In this document: one piece after another, positions 15,361 through 22,673 of the stretch | Layout: every line of letters begins with the position of its first letter | How positions within the stretch are numbered: the stretch's first letter is position 1 | Assembly: GCA_937892655.1 (NCBI GenBank) | Contig: CALBJC010000135.1 | Coordinates: forward strand, 1 to 24,332 | Length of the DNA: 24,332 nt | Source of the DNA: an uncultured Clostridia bacterium | GTDB taxonomy: Bacteria > Bacillota > Clostridia > Oscillospirales > Ruminococcaceae | Reading direction: 5' to 3' | Translations under genes and position numbers: made by a program | The notes under the pieces: model-generated | Told to the model about the DNA's origin: nothing | Databases searched by the model: none | The model's input: the letters and a program-made list of their open reading frames with translations, nothing else

Positions 15361-15864
15361 ATGGCAATGAAAAAACCAAACGTTCCTTTCTCAGGTACAC
15401 CTGAGCAGGAAAAGCAGCTCTTAGCCGTTATTGAAAAGCACAAGGACGATAAGGGTGCACTTATGCCTGTTCTTCAGGAAGCACAGGAGATCTACGGCTA
15501 TCTTCCTATCGAAGTTCAGACAATTATTGCAAAGGAAATGGACATTCCTCTTGAGAAGGTTTACGGCGTAGTAACATTCTATGCTCAGTTCTCTCTCAAT
15601 CCAAAGGGCAAGTACAAGATTTCTGTTTGCTTGGGTACAGCTTGCTATGTAAAGGGTTCAGGCGATCTTTATGACAAGTTACAGGAAACTCTTGGCATCA
15701 AGGGCGGCGAATGCACACCAGACGGTAAGTTCTCACTTGAAGCTTGTCGTTGTATCGGCGCTTGCGGTCTTGCACCGGTATTGACTGTAAATGATGATGT
15801 ATACGGCAGACTTACAGTTGACGATATTGCAGGCATTATTGCAAAGTATCAGGACGCTGAATAA
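15361..15864 (+). CDS. NuoE-like [2Fe-2S] subunit of electron-bifurcating hydrogenase
   Basis: This 167-residue thioredoxin-like ferredoxin is homologous to NuoE, HydC and HndA. The N-terminal helical half carries LMPVLQEAQEIYGYLP and VYGVVTFYAQF. The cluster ligands are Cys90 and Cys95 (CLGTACY) and Cys131 and Cys135 (CIGACG); Cys129 is extra. In trimeric or tetrameric [FeFe] hydrogenases this subunit passes electrons to the flavin subunit. AGGAGG at 15348-15353 sets the start. It leads the five-gene operon and shares the AAG-rich codon bias of rpsT, suggesting high expression. Confidence 0.92.
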   Translation: MAMKKPNVPFSGTPEQEKQLLAVIEKHKDDKGALMPVLQEAQEIYGYLPIEVQTIIAKEMDIPLEKVYGVVTFYAQFSLNPKGKYKISVCLGTACYVKGSGDLYDKLQETLGIKGGECTPDGKFSLEACRCIGACGLAPVLTVNDDVYGRLTVDDIAGIIAKYQDAE

Positions 15865-15866
15865 TA

Positions 15867-16424
15867 ATGATGACAGAGCTTTCGCTCAATGTTCTTGACG
15901 TAGCTTACAATTCTGTAAAAGCAAAAGCGAGCTTGATTGAAATTACTATTGATGCTGACTTTTCTTCTGACGTTTTGTCGATATCCATTAAGGATAACGG
16001 CTGCGGAATGTCAAAAGAGCAGGTAATGGCGGTTGAAGACCCGTTTTTCACCACAAGAACGACCAGAAAGGTTGGCCTTGGTATTCCGTTTTTCAAGCAG
16101 GCTGCCGAAATGGCTCAGGGTAGCTTTAAGATTACATCTGAGATAAACGTCGGTACAGAGGTTTTGGCTACATTCAGGCTTTCGAGCATTGACAGAATGC
16201 CGCTTGGGGATATGACCCAGACAATGCATCAGCTTATAACCTTCAATCCTCAGATCGATTTTTTATACACCTATAAAGTGAACGAAAAATCCTTTGTTCT
16301 CGATACCAGAGAATTCAGAGAGGTTTTAGAGGGCGTACCTTTTGATGTACCTGAGGTTTCAGAGTATATAAAAGAGTATCTTACAGAAAACAAGGCTGAT
16401 GTAGACGAAAATTTGATTTTCTGA
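15867..16424 (+). CDS. GHKL-type ATP-binding protein in the hydrogenase operon
   Basis: This 185-residue protein has a Bergerat (HATPase_c) fold: N-box LNVLDVAYNSVKA (about 6-18), G1 box DNGCGM (43-48), a loop FFTTRTTRK, G2 box VGLGIPFFKQAAEMAQG, then strand FKITSE. There is no phospho-acceptor histidine domain and no membrane segment, so it is not a standard sensor kinase; the C-terminal ~70 residues lack a family I recognise. Similar ATPases occur in [FeFe] hydrogenase operons of Clostridia, with no function I can cite. It starts 2 nt after the nuoE-like stop, implying coupling. Its codons (many AAA for Lys) differ from the AAG-rich genes on both sides, suggesting lower translation. Upstream ATG 15867 or ATG 15870 could be the start. 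Confidence 0.82.
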   Translation: MMTELSLNVLDVAYNSVKAKASLIEITIDADFSSDVLSISIKDNGCGMSKEQVMAVEDPFFTTRTTRKVGLGIPFFKQAAEMAQGSFKITSEINVGTEVLATFRLSSIDRMPLGDMTQTMHQLITFNPQIDFLYTYKVNEKSFVLDTREFREVLEGVPFDVPEVSEYIKEYLTENKADVDENLIF

Positions 16425-16449
16425 AAAATAATATTATAGGAGGATTACT

Positions 16450-16809
16450 ATGAAATCTTTAGCAGAACTCAAGGCAATCCGTGAAAAGATGCAGGGACAG
16501 GTTGGTCTTCGTGCAGAAGACGAAAATGTAACAAGAGTTGTTGTTGGTATGGCAACTTGCGGTATTGCAGCTGGCGCTAGACCAGTACTCACAACCTTCG
16601 CTGACAAGGTTGCTGAAAAGAATATTGAAAACGTAGTTGTAACTCAGACAGGTTGCATCGGTATGTGCGCACTTGAACCAATCGTTGAGATCCAGGTTCC
16701 GGGCAAGGAAAAGGTTACATACGTTAACATGACAGCTGAAAAGGCAATTGAAGTTATCGACCAGCACCTCATCAGAGGTCAGGTAGTTACTGAATATACA
16801 GTAAAGTAA
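16450..16809 (+). CDS. Small thioredoxin-like [2Fe-2S] ferredoxin-domain protein (HndB-like)
   Basis: This 119-residue protein resembles HndB and the N-terminal domain of NuoF-type hydrogenase subunits. After a helical start (AELKAIREKM) comes the core VVVGMATCGIAAGARPVL (Cys37), then TQTGCIGMCALEPIVEI (Cys69, Cys73). Only three cysteines are visible; the position paired with Cys37 in NuoE (CxxxxC) is Gly42. Cluster binding with a full Cys4 set is therefore not assured, although this form is common in the family. AGGAGG at 16438-16443 precedes the ATG. It probably acts as a structural or electron-transfer partner of the flavin subunit encoded next. Confidence 0.88.
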   Translation: MKSLAELKAIREKMQGQVGLRAEDENVTRVVVGMATCGIAAGARPVLTTFADKVAEKNIENVVVTQTGCIGMCALEPIVEIQVPGKEKVTYVNMTAEKAIEVIDQHLIRGQVVTEYTVK

Positions 16810-16822
16810 GGAGGAATACTAA

Positions 16823-18634
16823 ATGTATCGTTCACATGTATTGGTTTGCGGTGGTACAGGTTGTACTTCTTCCGGAAGCCAGGCTATTATCGACGCATTA
16901 CATGCAGAAATCGACAAGAACGGTCTTACATCTGAAGTTCAGGTAGTAAAGACAGGTTGTTTCGGTCTTTGTGCGTTAGGCCCAATTATGATTATCTATC
17001 CAGAAGGCACATTCTACTCAATGGTTAAGGTAGAAGATATTGCAGAAATCGTTTCTGAACACCTTCTCAAGGGTAGAATCGTTTCACGTCTTGTTTACCA
17101 GGAAACTGTTAAGGAAGACGGTATCGTATCACTCAATGATACAAACTTCTACAAGAAGCAGAAGAGAGTTGCTCTTCGTAACTGTGGTGTTATCAACCCA
17201 GAAAACATTGATGAATACATCGCTGTAAACGGTTATGAAGCTCTCGGTAAGGTATTGACAGAAATGACTCCGGACGATGTAATCAAGACAGTTCTTGATT
17301 CAGGTCTCAGAGGCAGAGGCGGCGGCGGCTTCCCAACAGGTAGAAAGTGGCAGCTCGCTAAGGATCTCGTTAAGGGCGGTCAGAAGTATGTTGCTTGTAA
17401 CGCTGACGAAGGTGACCCAGGTGCATTTATGGACCGTTCAATCCTCGAAGGCGACCCACACGCTCTTATTGAAGCTATGGCTATTGCAGGTTATGCAATC
17501 GGCGCTTCACAGGGTTATGTATACGTTCGTGCTGAATATCCGATCGCTGTTAGACGTCTCCAGATCGCTATCGATCAGGCTAGAGAATATGGTCTCTTAG
17601 GCGAAAATATCTTCGGTTCAGGCTTCAGCTTTGATATGGGTATCAGACTTGGTGCCGGTGCATTCGTATGTGGCGAAGAAACAGCTCTTATGACATCTAT
17701 CGAAGGTAACAGAGGTGAGCCACGTCCAAGACCTCCATTCCCAGCTGAAAAGGGTCTCTTTGGCAAGCCAACAGTATTAAATAACGTTGAAACATACGCT
17801 AACATCCCACAGATCATCCTCAATGGTGTTGAATGGTTCACATCAATGGGTACAGAAAAGTCTAAGGGTACTAAGGTATTCGCTCTGGGCGGTAAGATCA
17901 ACAACACAGGTCTTGTAGAAGTACCAATGGGTACAACTTTAAGAGAAGTTGTTGAAGAAATCGGTGGCGGTATCCCTAACGGCAAGAAGTTCAAGGCTGC
18001 TCAGACAGGTGGTCCTTCAGGCGGTTGTATCCCTGTTCAGCACTTTGACGTTGAAATTGACTACGATAACCTCATCGCTCTCGGCTCAATGATGGGTTCA
18101 GGCGGTCTTATCGTTATGGACGAAGACAACTGTATGGTTGACATCGCTAAGTTCTTCCTTGAATTTACAGTAGATGAATCATGTGGTAAGTGTACACCTT
18201 GCCGTATCGGTACAAAGAGAATGTACGAAATGCTCGATAAGATTACAAAGGGTCAGGCTACTCTTGAAGATATCGACAAGCTCGAACAGCTCTGCTACTA
18301 CATCAAGGATAACGCTCTTTGCGGTCTTGGTCAGACAGCTCCAAACCCTGTTTTATCAACTCTCCGTTACTTCAGAGATGAGTATATCGCTCACGTTGTT
18401 GACAAGAAGTGTCCTGCAGGCGTATGTAAGGATCTTCTCTCATTCAATATTGAAAAAGACAAGTGTATCGGTTGTGGTATGTGTGCTAAGCAGTGTCCTG
18501 CAGGCGCTATCACAAGAACAGATTACATTGCTCCTGGTAAGAAGCTTGCAGCATTTGAAATCGATCCGGCTAAGTGCGTAAAGTGCGGCGCTTGTATCGA
18601 AAAGTGTAAGCCAGGCGCTATCTATAAGAAGTAA
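16823..18634 (+). CDS. NuoF-like NADH-binding flavin subunit of hydrogenase (HydB/HndC type)
   Basis: This 603-residue protein has four parts. An N-terminal thioredoxin-like [2Fe-2S] domain (about 1-95) carries CGGTGC and KTGCFGLCALGP. The NADH/FMN core (about 130-430) shows the nucleotide loop RGRGGGGFPTGRKW and CNADEGDPGAFMDR. An SLBB region carries TGGPSGGCIP, followed by a 4Fe-4S site ESCGKCTPCRIGT with a later cysteine in NALCGLGQ. The C-terminus has two ferredoxin clusters, CIGCGMCAKQCPAG and CVKCGACIEKCKPG. This is the HydB/HndC architecture, which takes electrons from NADH (and ferredoxin through bifurcation) for HydA. AAGGAGG precedes the ATG. Codon use is strongly biased as in rpsT. 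It is complete and of normal length. Confidence 0.96.
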   Translation: MYRSHVLVCGGTGCTSSGSQAIIDALHAEIDKNGLTSEVQVVKTGCFGLCALGPIMIIYPEGTFYSMVKVEDIAEIVSEHLLKGRIVSRLVYQETVKEDGIVSLNDTNFYKKQKRVALRNCGVINPENIDEYIAVNGYEALGKVLTEMTPDDVIKTVLDSGLRGRGGGGFPTGRKWQLAKDLVKGGQKYVACNADEGDPGAFMDRSILEGDPHALIEAMAIAGYAIGASQGYVYVRAEYPIAVRRLQIAIDQAREYGLLGENIFGSGFSFDMGIRLGAGAFVCGEETALMTSIEGNRGEPRPRPPFPAEKGLFGKPTVLNNVETYANIPQIILNGVEWFTSMGTEKSKGTKVFALGGKINNTGLVEVPMGTTLREVVEEIGGGIPNGKKFKAAQTGGPSGGCIPVQHFDVEIDYDNLIALGSMMGSGGLIVMDEDNCMVDIAKFFLEFTVDESCGKCTPCRIGTKRMYEMLDKITKGQATLEDIDKLEQLCYYIKDNALCGLGQTAPNPVLSTLRYFRDEYIAHVVDKKCPAGVCKDLLSFNIEKDKCIGCGMCAKQCPAGAITRTDYIAPGKKLAAFEIDPAKCVKCGACIEKCKPGAIYKK

Positions 18635-18653
18635 TAAGGGAGGATGAACTTAA

Positions 18654-20393
18654 ATGGATATGGTAAATATTAAAATTAATGGCGTTGCAATTTCAGTTCC
18701 AAAGGGTTCAACAATCCTTGAAGCTGCAAGAATTGCAGGCGTAGAAATTCCAACCCTTTGCTTTTTGAAGGATATCAACGAGATCGGTGCTTGCCGTATC
18801 TGCGTTGTTGAAGTTAAGGGTGCAAGAAGCCTTGTTGCATCTTGCGTATACCCAGTATTTGAGGGTATGGAAGTGTTCACAAACACACCAAAGGTACTCG
18901 ACTCAAGAAAGAAGACATTACAGCTTATCCTTTCAACACATGACAGAAAGTGTCTTTCATGTGTTCGTTCAGGCAACTGCGAATTGCAGAAGCTCTGTAA
19001 GGATATGAAGATCGACGATGAAGCTTACTATGATGGCGATAAGAATCAGTACGATATCGACTATTCTGCAGCTCATATGTACAGAGATAACAACAAGTGT
19101 ATCTCATGCCGTCGTTGTATCGCAGTATGTGAAAAGAACCAGGGCGTTGGCGTTATCGGCGCTAACGAAAGAGGTTTTGCTACAGTAATCGGTTCAGCAT
19201 TTGATATGGATCTCGGCGACACATCATGTGTATCATGTGGTCAGTGTATCGCAGTTTGTCCTACAGGTGCTATTGCTGAAAAGGATAACACAGCTGACGT
19301 ATTTGCAGCATTGGCTGATCCTACAAAGCATGTTGTTGTTCAGACAGCTCCAGCTGTAAGAGCAGCTATCGCTGAAGAATTCGGCAATCCAATCGGTACA
19401 AACGGCGAAGGTAAGATGGTTGCAGCTCTCAGAAGACTTGGCTTTGCTAAGGTATTTGATACAAACTTTGCTGCTGACCTTACAATTATGGAAGAAGCTC
19501 ACGAGTTCCTCGACAGAGTTAAGAACGGCGGTAAGCTCCCACTTATCACATCTTGCTCACCAGGTTGGGTTAAGTACTGTGAACACTACTTCCCTGATAT
19601 GACAGAAAACCTTTCATCATGTAAGTCACCAATGCAGATGTTCGGTGCTATTACAAAGTCATACTATGCTGAAAAGAACGGTATCGACAAGAACGATATC
19701 GTAATGGTAGCAGTAATGCCATGTACAGCTAAGAAGTTTGAAATCGGCAGAGATGACGAATGCGGCGCAGGCGTTGCAGACGTTGATATTGCTATCACAA
19801 CAAGAGAGCTCGCTAGAATGATCGATACAGCTGGTATCAAGTTCAACGAACTCCCTGAAGAAAAGTTTGATAACCCACTCGGCGAATACACAGGTGCTGC
19901 TGTTATCTTCGGTGCAACAGGCGGCGTTATGGAAGCAGCTCTCAGAACAGCTGTTGAAGAACTCACAGGCGAAACACTCGCAAAGCTCGACTTTGAAGAA
20001 GTTAGAGGTACTCAGGGCATCAAGAAGGCAACATACAACGTTGCTGGTATGGATGTTAACGTTGCAGTTGTTTCAGGCCTTGCAAACGCTAGAGAGCTTC
20101 TCAAGAAGGTTCAGAGCGGCGAAGAAAACTTACACTTTATCGAAATCATGGGTTGCCCAGGCGGTTGCGTAAACGGCGGCGGTCAGCCACAGGTTCCAGC
20201 ATATGTAAGAAATACAACAGATATCAAGGCACTCAGAGCATCTGTTCTTTACAACATTGACTCAGCTTGCGCTATCAGAAAGTCACATGAAAACCCTGAA
20301 ATCAAGGCTCTCTACAATGACTACCTCGGCAAGCCGGGCTCAGAAAAGGCTCACCACCTTCTCCACACAACATACGTTAAGAGAGGTCTCTAA
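18654..20393 (+). CDS. [FeFe] hydrogenase catalytic subunit (HydA, NADH-dependent group A type)
   Basis: This 579-residue enzyme makes H2 at the H-cluster. Domains: an N-terminal 2Fe-2S ferredoxin (CFLKDINEIGACRICVVEV), a His-Cys3 4Fe-4S segment (HDRKCLSCVRSGNCELQKLC), two 4Fe-4S clusters (CISCRRCIAVC, CVSCGQCIAVCPTG), the H-cluster domain, and a C-terminal small-subunit domain (about 520-575). H-cluster motifs: L1 TSCSPGW (299-305), L2 MPCTAKKFE (355-363), L3 IMGCPGGCVNGGGQPQ with Cys501 and Cys505. L1 has Ser302 where the classic motif has a second Cys. Start ATG 18654 follows AAGGGAGG by ten bases. It is the last gene of the operon and codon-biased. Maturases (HydE/F/G) are not in the window. 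Confidence 0.97.
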   Translation: MDMVNIKINGVAISVPKGSTILEAARIAGVEIPTLCFLKDINEIGACRICVVEVKGARSLVASCVYPVFEGMEVFTNTPKVLDSRKKTLQLILSTHDRKCLSCVRSGNCELQKLCKDMKIDDEAYYDGDKNQYDIDYSAAHMYRDNNKCISCRRCIAVCEKNQGVGVIGANERGFATVIGSAFDMDLGDTSCVSCGQCIAVCPTGAIAEKDNTADVFAALADPTKHVVVQTAPAVRAAIAEEFGNPIGTNGEGKMVAALRRLGFAKVFDTNFAADLTIMEEAHEFLDRVKNGGKLPLITSCSPGWVKYCEHYFPDMTENLSSCKSPMQMFGAITKSYYAEKNGIDKNDIVMVAVMPCTAKKFEIGRDDECGAGVADVDIAITTRELARMIDTAGIKFNELPEEKFDNPLGEYTGAAVIFGATGGVMEAALRTAVEELTGETLAKLDFEEVRGTQGIKKATYNVAGMDVNVAVVSGLANARELLKKVQSGEENLHFIEIMGCPGGCVNGGGQPQVPAYVRNTTDIKALRASVLYNIDSACAIRKSHENPEIKALYNDYLGKPGSEKAHHLLHTTYVKRGL

Positions 20394-20430
20394 TTGGTGA
20401 AACCTGAATATAAATAATATTCAAAAAGCC

Positions 20431-20470
20431 AGAAGGCTGTGCAGTTAAATCTGCACAGCCTTCTTTGTGT
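20431..20470 (+). terminator. Hairpin terminator after the hydrogenase operon
   Basis: A perfect 14-bp stem (AGAAGGCTGTGCAG at 20431-20444, CTGCACAGCCTTCT at 20451-20464) with a TTAAAT loop. The tail TTTGTGTAAT is a weak T-run, but the stem is long and lies 37 bp after the hydA stop. Confidence 0.82.
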
Positions 20471-20614
20471 AATAATTACAAAAGAATAATACTTACCTTA
20501 TATAAAAGGTAGAAATATCGGAAAACTTATGAAAAATCAATCAAAATGAGGGGGTTATAAGGTATTATTAGTAGGTGAGAAATTGATATTGTTGAAAGTA
20601 TGGTAGGAGATAAT

Positions 20615-21208
20615 ATGAAATTAAAAAAGAAAAAGCTTTTTAAAATTTTGCTTACGATATCGGTGGCTTGCCTGATAATGCTTGCATATTACCTGTTTCT
20701 TTCTCCTCGTGGAGTTACGGTAATGCGTGGATTATGCAACAGAAACGAGCTTGAAAGCATTGTTTCGTATTTTTCAGATATTCAAAGTGATATGATAGAT
20801 TCAAGTCAAATCAGCTACGCAAAGGTTATACTAGGAGATAGTCAGCTGTATAAAAGCGTTTACGTCAATCATGAAAAACAGTGGAAAGACGAGGATATAA
20901 GCGGTAGTGAGGTAATTAATACGCTTAGTGCACTCAATGAAAAATATGGAGGAGACTATTTCTTTTCAATAGCTGTATGTGATTACTTTTCTGACGGAAG
21001 TATGCTTATTATAATTCCTGCTAACAAACGACTTATTGATTCAAAGACGCAGACACGGATTATTTATAATCTTGTATACTATAATGGCGACAAGATATAT
21101 ACCGATTCTGCAGAAAAAGACTATAATTTGTACACGGAAGTAATTGAAAATGGTACACATATATTCGGAGACTGGTATGTTTTCAGCGAAAAAGATAGTA
21201 TGTGGTAG
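20615..21208 (+). CDS. Small membrane-anchored protein of unknown function
   Basis: I do not recognise this 197-residue protein. It has a Lys-rich N-terminus (MKLKKKKLFK), one transmembrane segment (about 11-29), and an extracellular-side domain of mixed alpha/beta character with many Tyr, Ser and Asp residues and a tryptophan-ended C-terminus. No cysteine pair or catalytic motif stands out. I choose ATG 20615 over ATG 20600 because AGGAG (20605-20609) is five bases from the former. Codons are AT-rich and unlike the hydrogenase genes. The next gene, also a single-pass membrane protein, starts 8 bp downstream, so the two are co-transcribed. A TATTAT at 20563-20568 could be a -10, without a clear -35. 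Confidence 0.7.
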   Translation: MKLKKKKLFKILLTISVACLIMLAYYLFLSPRGVTVMRGLCNRNELESIVSYFSDIQSDMIDSSQISYAKVILGDSQLYKSVYVNHEKQWKDEDISGSEVINTLSALNEKYGGDYFFSIAVCDYFSDGSMLIIIPANKRLIDSKTQTRIIYNLVYYNGDKIYTDSAEKDYNLYTEVIENGTHIFGDWYVFSEKDSMW

Positions 21209-21216
21209 GTGATTAT

Positions 21217-21531
21217 ATGAAAAGAAAACATATCATTTTACTTAGTTTGTTTTTTATATTGATTTTGCTGATAGTGATTTTAGTATGTCATTTTAGCTAT
21301 CCGGACATATCAATGAAAGTACAACAATTATATACTCCGACAAACATTAAAACCGCATATGTTCAGGACGATATTTTTTATATTTCTCAGAATTCTGTTT
21401 ATAATTTCAATAATAACAAGAAAATCCATACTTTTGAATCATCTCGTCGAACGCCTCTTGATTGCTGGGTTTCGCAAAATAGACATCGATCTCTGCTCCA
21501 GGGGTTAGTAGATCGTAGGAATAGAAGGTAA
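21217..21531 (+). CDS. 5' part of a membrane-anchored protein, cut by the sequence junction
   Basis: The frame starts at ATG 21217 (GGTGAT upstream) and encodes a single transmembrane segment (about 6-26, LLSLFFILILLIVILVCHF) followed by an extracellular segment ending VYNFNNNKKIHTFE near codon 74. It looks like native Firmicute coding sequence to about 21,430. From there the frame continues to a stop at 21529-21531 but reads antisense through the Bacteroidota lipoprotein gene, giving an Arg-rich tail (SSRRTPLDCWV onward) that is not credible protein. The native C-terminus is missing. The function is unknown; DDIFYISQNSVYNF hints at a beta-propeller-like start, which is only an impression. 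Confidence 0.6.
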   Translation: MKRKHIILLSLFFILILLIVILVCHFSYPDISMKVQQLYTPTNIKTAYVQDDIFYISQNSVYNFNNNKKIHTFESSRRTPLDCWVSQNRHRSLLQGLVDRRNRR

Positions 21532-22438
21532 ACGCTAGCAATCCATCCTTATATTGCAGGATATACGCTTGATCCATATAGCCTTCATACATCCCTATCT
21601 TAGAATTCGGGATCGGATTATGATAATAAGCCTTATACTTGTCTTCTCCAAACTGGAAAAATAGTATGTTTAATCCTCCGACATAAGGGAAGTTCTCAGG
21701 CGACATTGTAGTGTATAATGTCGTAGTTATACCATCATCGCTTTTTCTGACGTAAGCTCTTCGCAAAGCGTATGATGCCCAATATGGAGTTTCAATCATT
21801 GTCTGCTTGATATTGGCTGGGAATTTATGGTCGATTACCCAGTCAAAACGCTGATATGGTTCGCCCTCTTCGTTGTACAATTCGGTGTAATCCTCGTGCT
21901 TATTCAAATCCTTCGCGCCATTTACTCTCACGATTAACTCGCGTGTGTAGGGACGCCCTTTGGTTCCGGGATCGTAGAACTCCAAAACCATACTATTCTC
22001 GTCGTACGCCACAACAGTCATATCGCGGTTTAATCCATAAGGGCCTTGAAGCTTAAATTGATCACCCTCCATACTTGCAATGTGATGCGCATAGTAGAAT
22101 TTCTGACCGTCGTCGGGATGGACGCGATATTCATTAAGCGAATAGAGTGCATATCGGTGATTTTCGGTCACTGCATATAAAAAACTACCATCGGCAATCT
22201 CTTTCCCGCCCGAATCAGAGTCCCAATAACGTTTGCCACCGTTTTTCCCGCCAGCATCATAGTATTTGTAGATTTTTACTGGGCGCCACGCATCGGCCGA
22301 TTTCAAAACTTCAAAAGGAGTAAGTTCGGTATGGCCAATCTCCTTAATAACATTATCCCATACATTTTCGGGAGTCTCTTCCTTGCTACACCCTGCAAAC
22401 GCCACAACAGCGAGCAACATAAATAATAGCTTTTTCAT
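21407..22438 (-). CDS. Bacteroidota-type lipoprotein of unknown function
   Basis: This 343-residue exported protein has signal peptide MKKLLFMLLAVVAFAGCS with lipobox FAGC (Cys17) followed by SKEE, typical of Bacteroidota surface or periplasmic lipoproteins. The mature part is rich in Tyr, Asp and Gly with many short strands, without a family I recognise. Its last residues (FSCYY) and stop fall in sequence that also reads well as the Firmicute gene on the other strand, so the natural C-terminus may be missing and the stop supplied by the joined DNA. A Bacteroidota promoter (TTTG-20-TAACTTTA) lies upstream. No terminator follows, which fits truncation. Confidence 0.75.
   Translation of the reverse strand: MKKLLFMLLAVVAFAGCSKEETPENVWDNVIKEIGHTELTPFEVLKSADAWRPVKIYKYYDAGGKNGGKRYWDSDSGGKEIADGSFLYAVTENHRYALYSLNEYRVHPDDGQKFYYAHHIASMEGDQFKLQGPYGLNRDMTVVAYDENSMVLEFYDPGTKGRPYTRELIVRVNGAKDLNKHEDYTELYNEEGEPYQRFDWVIDHKFPANIKQTMIETPYWASYALRRAYVRKSDDGITTTLYTTMSPENFPYVGGLNILFFQFGEDKYKAYYHNPIPNSKIGMYEGYMDQAYILQYKDGLLAFTFYSYDLLTPGAEIDVYFAKPSNQEAFDEMIQKYGFSCYY
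21415..21445. other. Junction between Firmicute-like and Bacteroidota-like DNA
   Basis: Left of here the sequence is AT-rich with Firmicute codon use in a + frame; right of here it is a - strand Bacteroidota-type lipoprotein with different codons and promoters. The boundary is placed where the + frame stops making sense (codon ~74 of the truncated gene) and where the - frame reaches its last ~10 residues. There is no integrase, transposase, repeat or attachment-site duplication visible at the boundary. Confidence 0.7.
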
Positions 22439-22496
22439 AATTTGTATGTTTAAAGAGTGTTGGAGTCAGGTTTTCAAACGAATACTTTCGCACGAT

Positions 22497-22529
22497 GTAA
22501 AGTTACATAATTTTTTTCGGGGGGGCAAA
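22497..22529 (-). promoter_or_regulatory. Bacteroidota-type promoter of the lipoprotein gene
   Basis: On the minus strand TTTG (22529-22526) and TAACTTTA (22505-22498) are 20 bp apart, matching the Bacteroides -33/-7 arrangement TTTG-N19-21-TAnnTTTG except for the last base. It would give a leader of about 53 nt. Confidence 0.6.
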
Positions 22530-22673
22530 TTTTTTTGATGGAATTTTTTGATTTTTTTGCATTTTTAGGTGTAATTTCTTGGAATTTACCCCGAAAAAGC
22601 CAATTATTAAAATTGTTTAAAAACGTTTTAGGTGGGCGAGGGGAATTCAGAATTAAAAATTGGTCTTCGGGTG

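Noticed and set aside
17575..17994. 139-codon minus-strand frame within the NuoF-like gene
   Set aside because: Pro/Ser-rich shadow of a conserved flavoprotein.
21407..22438. Recent horizontal transfer of the lipoprotein and MATE genes into a Firmicute
   Set aside because: No integrase, transposase, tRNA target or direct repeats, promoters are still Bacteroidota-type, and both boundary genes are cut; assembly chimera preferred.
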